Shown: piece after piece, positions 6,080 to 7,592 of the stretch
Position numbering within the stretch: position 1 is the first letter of the stretch
How the letters are laid out: every line of letters starts with the position of its first letter
Source: an uncultured Coprococcus sp.
Lineage (GTDB): Bacteria; Bacillota; Clostridia; Lachnospirales; Lachnospiraceae
Length of the DNA: 7,592 bases
Direction: 5' to 3'
NCBI GenBank assembly: GCA_900548315.1
Contig: URJU01000106.1
Location: 1 to 7,592, forward strand
Program-made: the position numbers and the translations under genes
The notes under the pieces: model-generated
Told to the model about the DNA's origin: nothing
What the model saw: the letters and a program-made list of their open reading frames with translations, nothing else
Database searches by the model: none

Positions 6080-6094
6080 CTTATCAGTGATAAG
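6080..6094. promoter_or_regulatory. 15-bp palindrome with tetO-like core
   Basis: CTTATCAGTGATAAG is a perfect palindrome around a central G, directly after the rpsR stop. The inner TATCAGTGATA is identical to the core of the classical tet operator tetO2. It lies upstream of the rpsR terminator, so a role in controlling the ABC genes would need a promoter here, and none is obvious. It may be chance or a minor RNA structure. Confidence 0.3.
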
Positions 6095-6103
6095 TATATA
6101 CAG

Positions 6104-6142
6104 AACCACTATTCAATGTTATTATTGGATAGTGGTTTTTTT
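6104..6142 (+). terminator. Intrinsic terminator of the rpsF-ssb-rpsR operon
   Basis: AACCACTATTCAAT (6104-6117) pairs with ATTGGATAGTGGTT (6124-6137), a 14-bp stem with one wobble pair and a 6-base loop, running into seven T residues (6136-6142). Confidence 0.94.
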
Positions 6143-6191
6143 GTGTGCGATATTAGTGCATATTTTATTTGAGGGATGTTTTAAGGAGAAA

Positions 6192-6218
6192 ATGAAAGGT
6201 AGAGAAAAATATGGCTGA
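6192..6218 (+). other. Possible 8-codon leader ORF overlapping the ABC ATPase start
   Basis: An ATG at 6192 opens MKGREKYG-stop, ending at 6218, seven bases inside the ABC gene in another frame. AAGGAG (6183-6188) lies only three bases upstream, too close for optimal initiation. It may be translated and coupled to the ABC gene or may be incidental. Confidence 0.2.
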
Positions 6219-7128
6219 GACGATAGTAAGAGTGAATGGCGTTTCCAAGACGTATGGCAAGAACAAGGTGCTGTCGGATGTGAACATATCACTGGAGAGG
6301 GGAAAGATATATGGCTTTATAGGTCAAAATGGTGCCGGAAAGACAACCATGATCAATCATATCAATGGTCTCCTGTTCCCGGATGAGGGAACGATAGAAC
6401 TGTTTGGTAGTTCGGACAAAAAAGGTTTGGTTCAAGCTAGGACAAGGATAGGAACTGTATGTGAACATGCGGGACTTCATGCAAATTACAACGCAAAGGA
6501 TAATATAAAACTAAACATGAAACTGCGGGGAATAGACAATACAGATCTGATACAGAAGACTATTGATAATGTGGGGCTTGGAGGCGTAGGTAATAAGAAG
6601 TTTCGAAATTATTCTATGGGAATGAAACAGAGACTGGCGATAGGCTGTGCTATGCTCTCGGGCCCGGAGCTGCTGTTGCTGGATGAACCGATAAATGGAC
6701 TTGACCCGGTAGGAATTGTGGAGATCAGAAATCTCTTGAAACAGCTCAATCAGAGATTTGGGGTGACGATACTTATATCCAGCCATATATTGACGGAGCT
6801 TCATGAACTTGCGACGGACTATATAGTCATAGATCGCGGACGAATCGTGGACATAGTTTCGGCGCAGCAGCTTGATTCCAGATGTGGGCGAAGAATAAGA
6901 CTTAAGACAAATGATGTGCAGAAGGTACTGATGATCCTTGCCGAAAGATATAATATTACTCAGGTGTTTGTGAATGGATCAGAAGTGGTGGTAGACCAGC
7001 CAATCAACCCAGATGAATTTGCTTGGGTATTGTATAATGAGAGAGTGTTTGTGTCAGAGTATCATATGGAGGAGGAGAGTCTGGAGAATTACTTTATAAG
7101 GATGATAGGAGGTGGCAGCCGTGCGTAG
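6211..7128 (+). CDS. ABC transporter ATP-binding protein, bacitracin/lantibiotic-immunity (BcrA) type
   Basis: A 305-residue cytoplasmic ATPase that would drive a membrane exporter. In order: Walker A GQNGAGKTT (38-46), a CEHAGLH segment where the Q-loop glutamine is usually found (Glu85 present instead, common in this subfamily), signature YSMGMKQRL (134-142), Walker B LLLLDEPINGLDP (154-166) and H-loop SSHILTELHELA (His192). After about residue 220 a C-terminal extension of some 85 residues follows, as in BcrA-like proteins. The start at 6211 fits family N-termini; its ribosome binding site (AAAGG, 6195-6199) is weak and distant. No convincing promoter is seen, only TATTTT at 6161-6166 after a poor -35. 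The stop overlaps the permease start by eight bases, so the two are coupled. The substrate is unknown, and no two-component regulator is in view. Confidence 0.93.
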   Translation: MAETIVRVNGVSKTYGKNKVLSDVNISLERGKIYGFIGQNGAGKTTMINHINGLLFPDEGTIELFGSSDKKGLVQARTRIGTVCEHAGLHANYNAKDNIKLNMKLRGIDNTDLIQKTIDNVGLGGVGNKKFRNYSMGMKQRLAIGCAMLSGPELLLLDEPINGLDPVGIVEIRNLLKQLNQRFGVTILISSHILTELHELATDYIVIDRGRIVDIVSAQQLDSRCGRRIRLKTNDVQKVLMILAERYNITQVFVNGSEVVVDQPINPDEFAWVLYNERVFVSEYHMEEESLENYFIRMIGGGSRA

Positions 7129-7544
7129 ATTGTTATCAGCAGAATTCTATAAGTTATGGAAGAGTGTGGGTTTCAGAGTTTGCCTTATAGTGTTCTTTGT
7201 TCAGGATGTGATATATCTGTTATCTGTAGGATTTGTGGGAGACCTGCTCGGAATGGAATTGAATGGTTTTGAACAGTTTAATTATCTTCTAACATCATTT
7301 TCGGGAAGTACGGTGTCCGGAATGTTGTTCGGATTCATGGCGGCATCTCTGATCACCAGTGATTATAAGTCACGAGATATACAGTGTGCCATTGCACAGG
7401 GGCACAGTCGTGTACATATAATGTTTTCGAAGATCATAGTATATGTTGTGGCTATATGGATACTTGCTGCGGAGGATATACTTGTATATATAGTGGGTTC
7501 TTCTATTGTAGGAGGATTTGGAACGACTTTTGATGGGGATGTCG
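7121..7544 (+). CDS. ABC-2 type permease, 3' end missing at contig end
   Basis: Membrane partner of the upstream ATPase. GTG at 7121 is the start: AGGAGGT (7107-7113) lies 7 bases before it and translation overlaps the ATPase stop. About 141 genuine residues are visible. The RRLLSAEFYKLWKS amphipathic start is followed by hydrophobic segments at about 17-40, 62-80 and 103-132, and by the cytoplasmic DYKSRDIQCAIAQGHSR loop (81-97), typical of lantibiotic-immunity and ABC-2 permeases, which usually have about six helices. Everything after residue 141 is adapter-encoded (VSYTHLRAHET...) and must be trimmed. The true gene continues beyond this contig. Substrate unknown. Confidence 0.88.
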
Positions 7545-7592
7545 CTGTCTCTTATACACATCTCCGAGCCCACGAGACGCGTAGTAATCTCG
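7545..7592 (+). other. Illumina Nextera adapter contamination (not genomic)
   Basis: The Tn5 mosaic end CTGTCTCTTATACACATCT occupies 7545-7563 and the Nextera i7 arm CCGAGCCCACGAGAC occupies 7564-7578. The 8-base index GCGTAGTA, which I recall as i7 index N719, is at 7579-7586. ATCTCG (7587-7592) is the start of the P7 side. This is untrimmed read-through assembled onto the contig end. In the forward frame it yields the artefact peptide SYTHLRAHET, and on the reverse strand MGSEMCIRDS. Confidence 0.99.

Noticed and set aside
7370..7573. Reverse-strand 67-residue open frame starting MGSEMCIRDS
   Set aside because: Its start codon and first residues are encoded by the Nextera adapter, and the rest is antisense to the permease gene.
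1..7592. CRISPR array, tRNA, rRNA, insertion sequence or integrase
   Set aside because: No regularly spaced repeats, no tRNA- or rRNA-like sequence and no transposase or recombinase coding region was seen on either strand.

Overview
The window looks like the end of a draft contig from a Clostridia (Bacillota) genome, most likely family Lachnospiraceae. The evidence is an ATP-type PEP carboxykinase, the rpsF-ssb-rpsR operon with a zinc-binding form of S18, strong AGGAGG ribosome binding sites, a Gram-positive (CGAAC-N4-GTTCG) LexA box and the gut-Clostridia style pair of radical SAM protein plus DUF4130 protein. All genes lie on the + strand. I assign the family by recognising the proteins, not by any search.

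Layout. Bases 2-619 hold the 3' part of a voltage-gated potassium channel gene; its start lies off the window. After a 241-base AT-rich gap with a promoter bracketed by an 11-bp inverted repeat comes pckA (861-2465), closed by a strong intrinsic terminator (2507-2553). Next is a two-gene unit, a radical SAM protein with a C-terminal helix-hairpin-helix (2642-4120) and a DUF4130 protein (4117-4875), overlapping by ATGA. Its promoter has a LexA (SOS) box filling the spacer between -35 and -10, and the predicted transcript starts at, or within about two bases of, the start codon. The rpsF-ssb-rpsR operon follows (5037-6077), with a leader hairpin and an intrinsic terminator (6104-6142). Last is an ABC exporter unit of the bacitracin/lantibiotic-immunity type: an ATPase (6211-7128) and the beginning of its membrane partner (from 7121).

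The last 48 bases (7545-7592) are not genomic. They are Illumina Nextera read-through adapter: mosaic end, i7 arm, an 8-base index and the first bases of the P7 side. The permease is therefore cut at 7544, and any protein predicted through this end is an artefact.

The most interesting biology is the SOS-type control and probable leaderless translation of the radical SAM/DUF4130 pair. The families are annotated only as putative DNA modification or repair proteins and, as I recall, are usually linked to a uracil-DNA glycosylase-like domain that is absent here. The remaining genes are ordinary housekeeping or transport functions and do not form one pathway.
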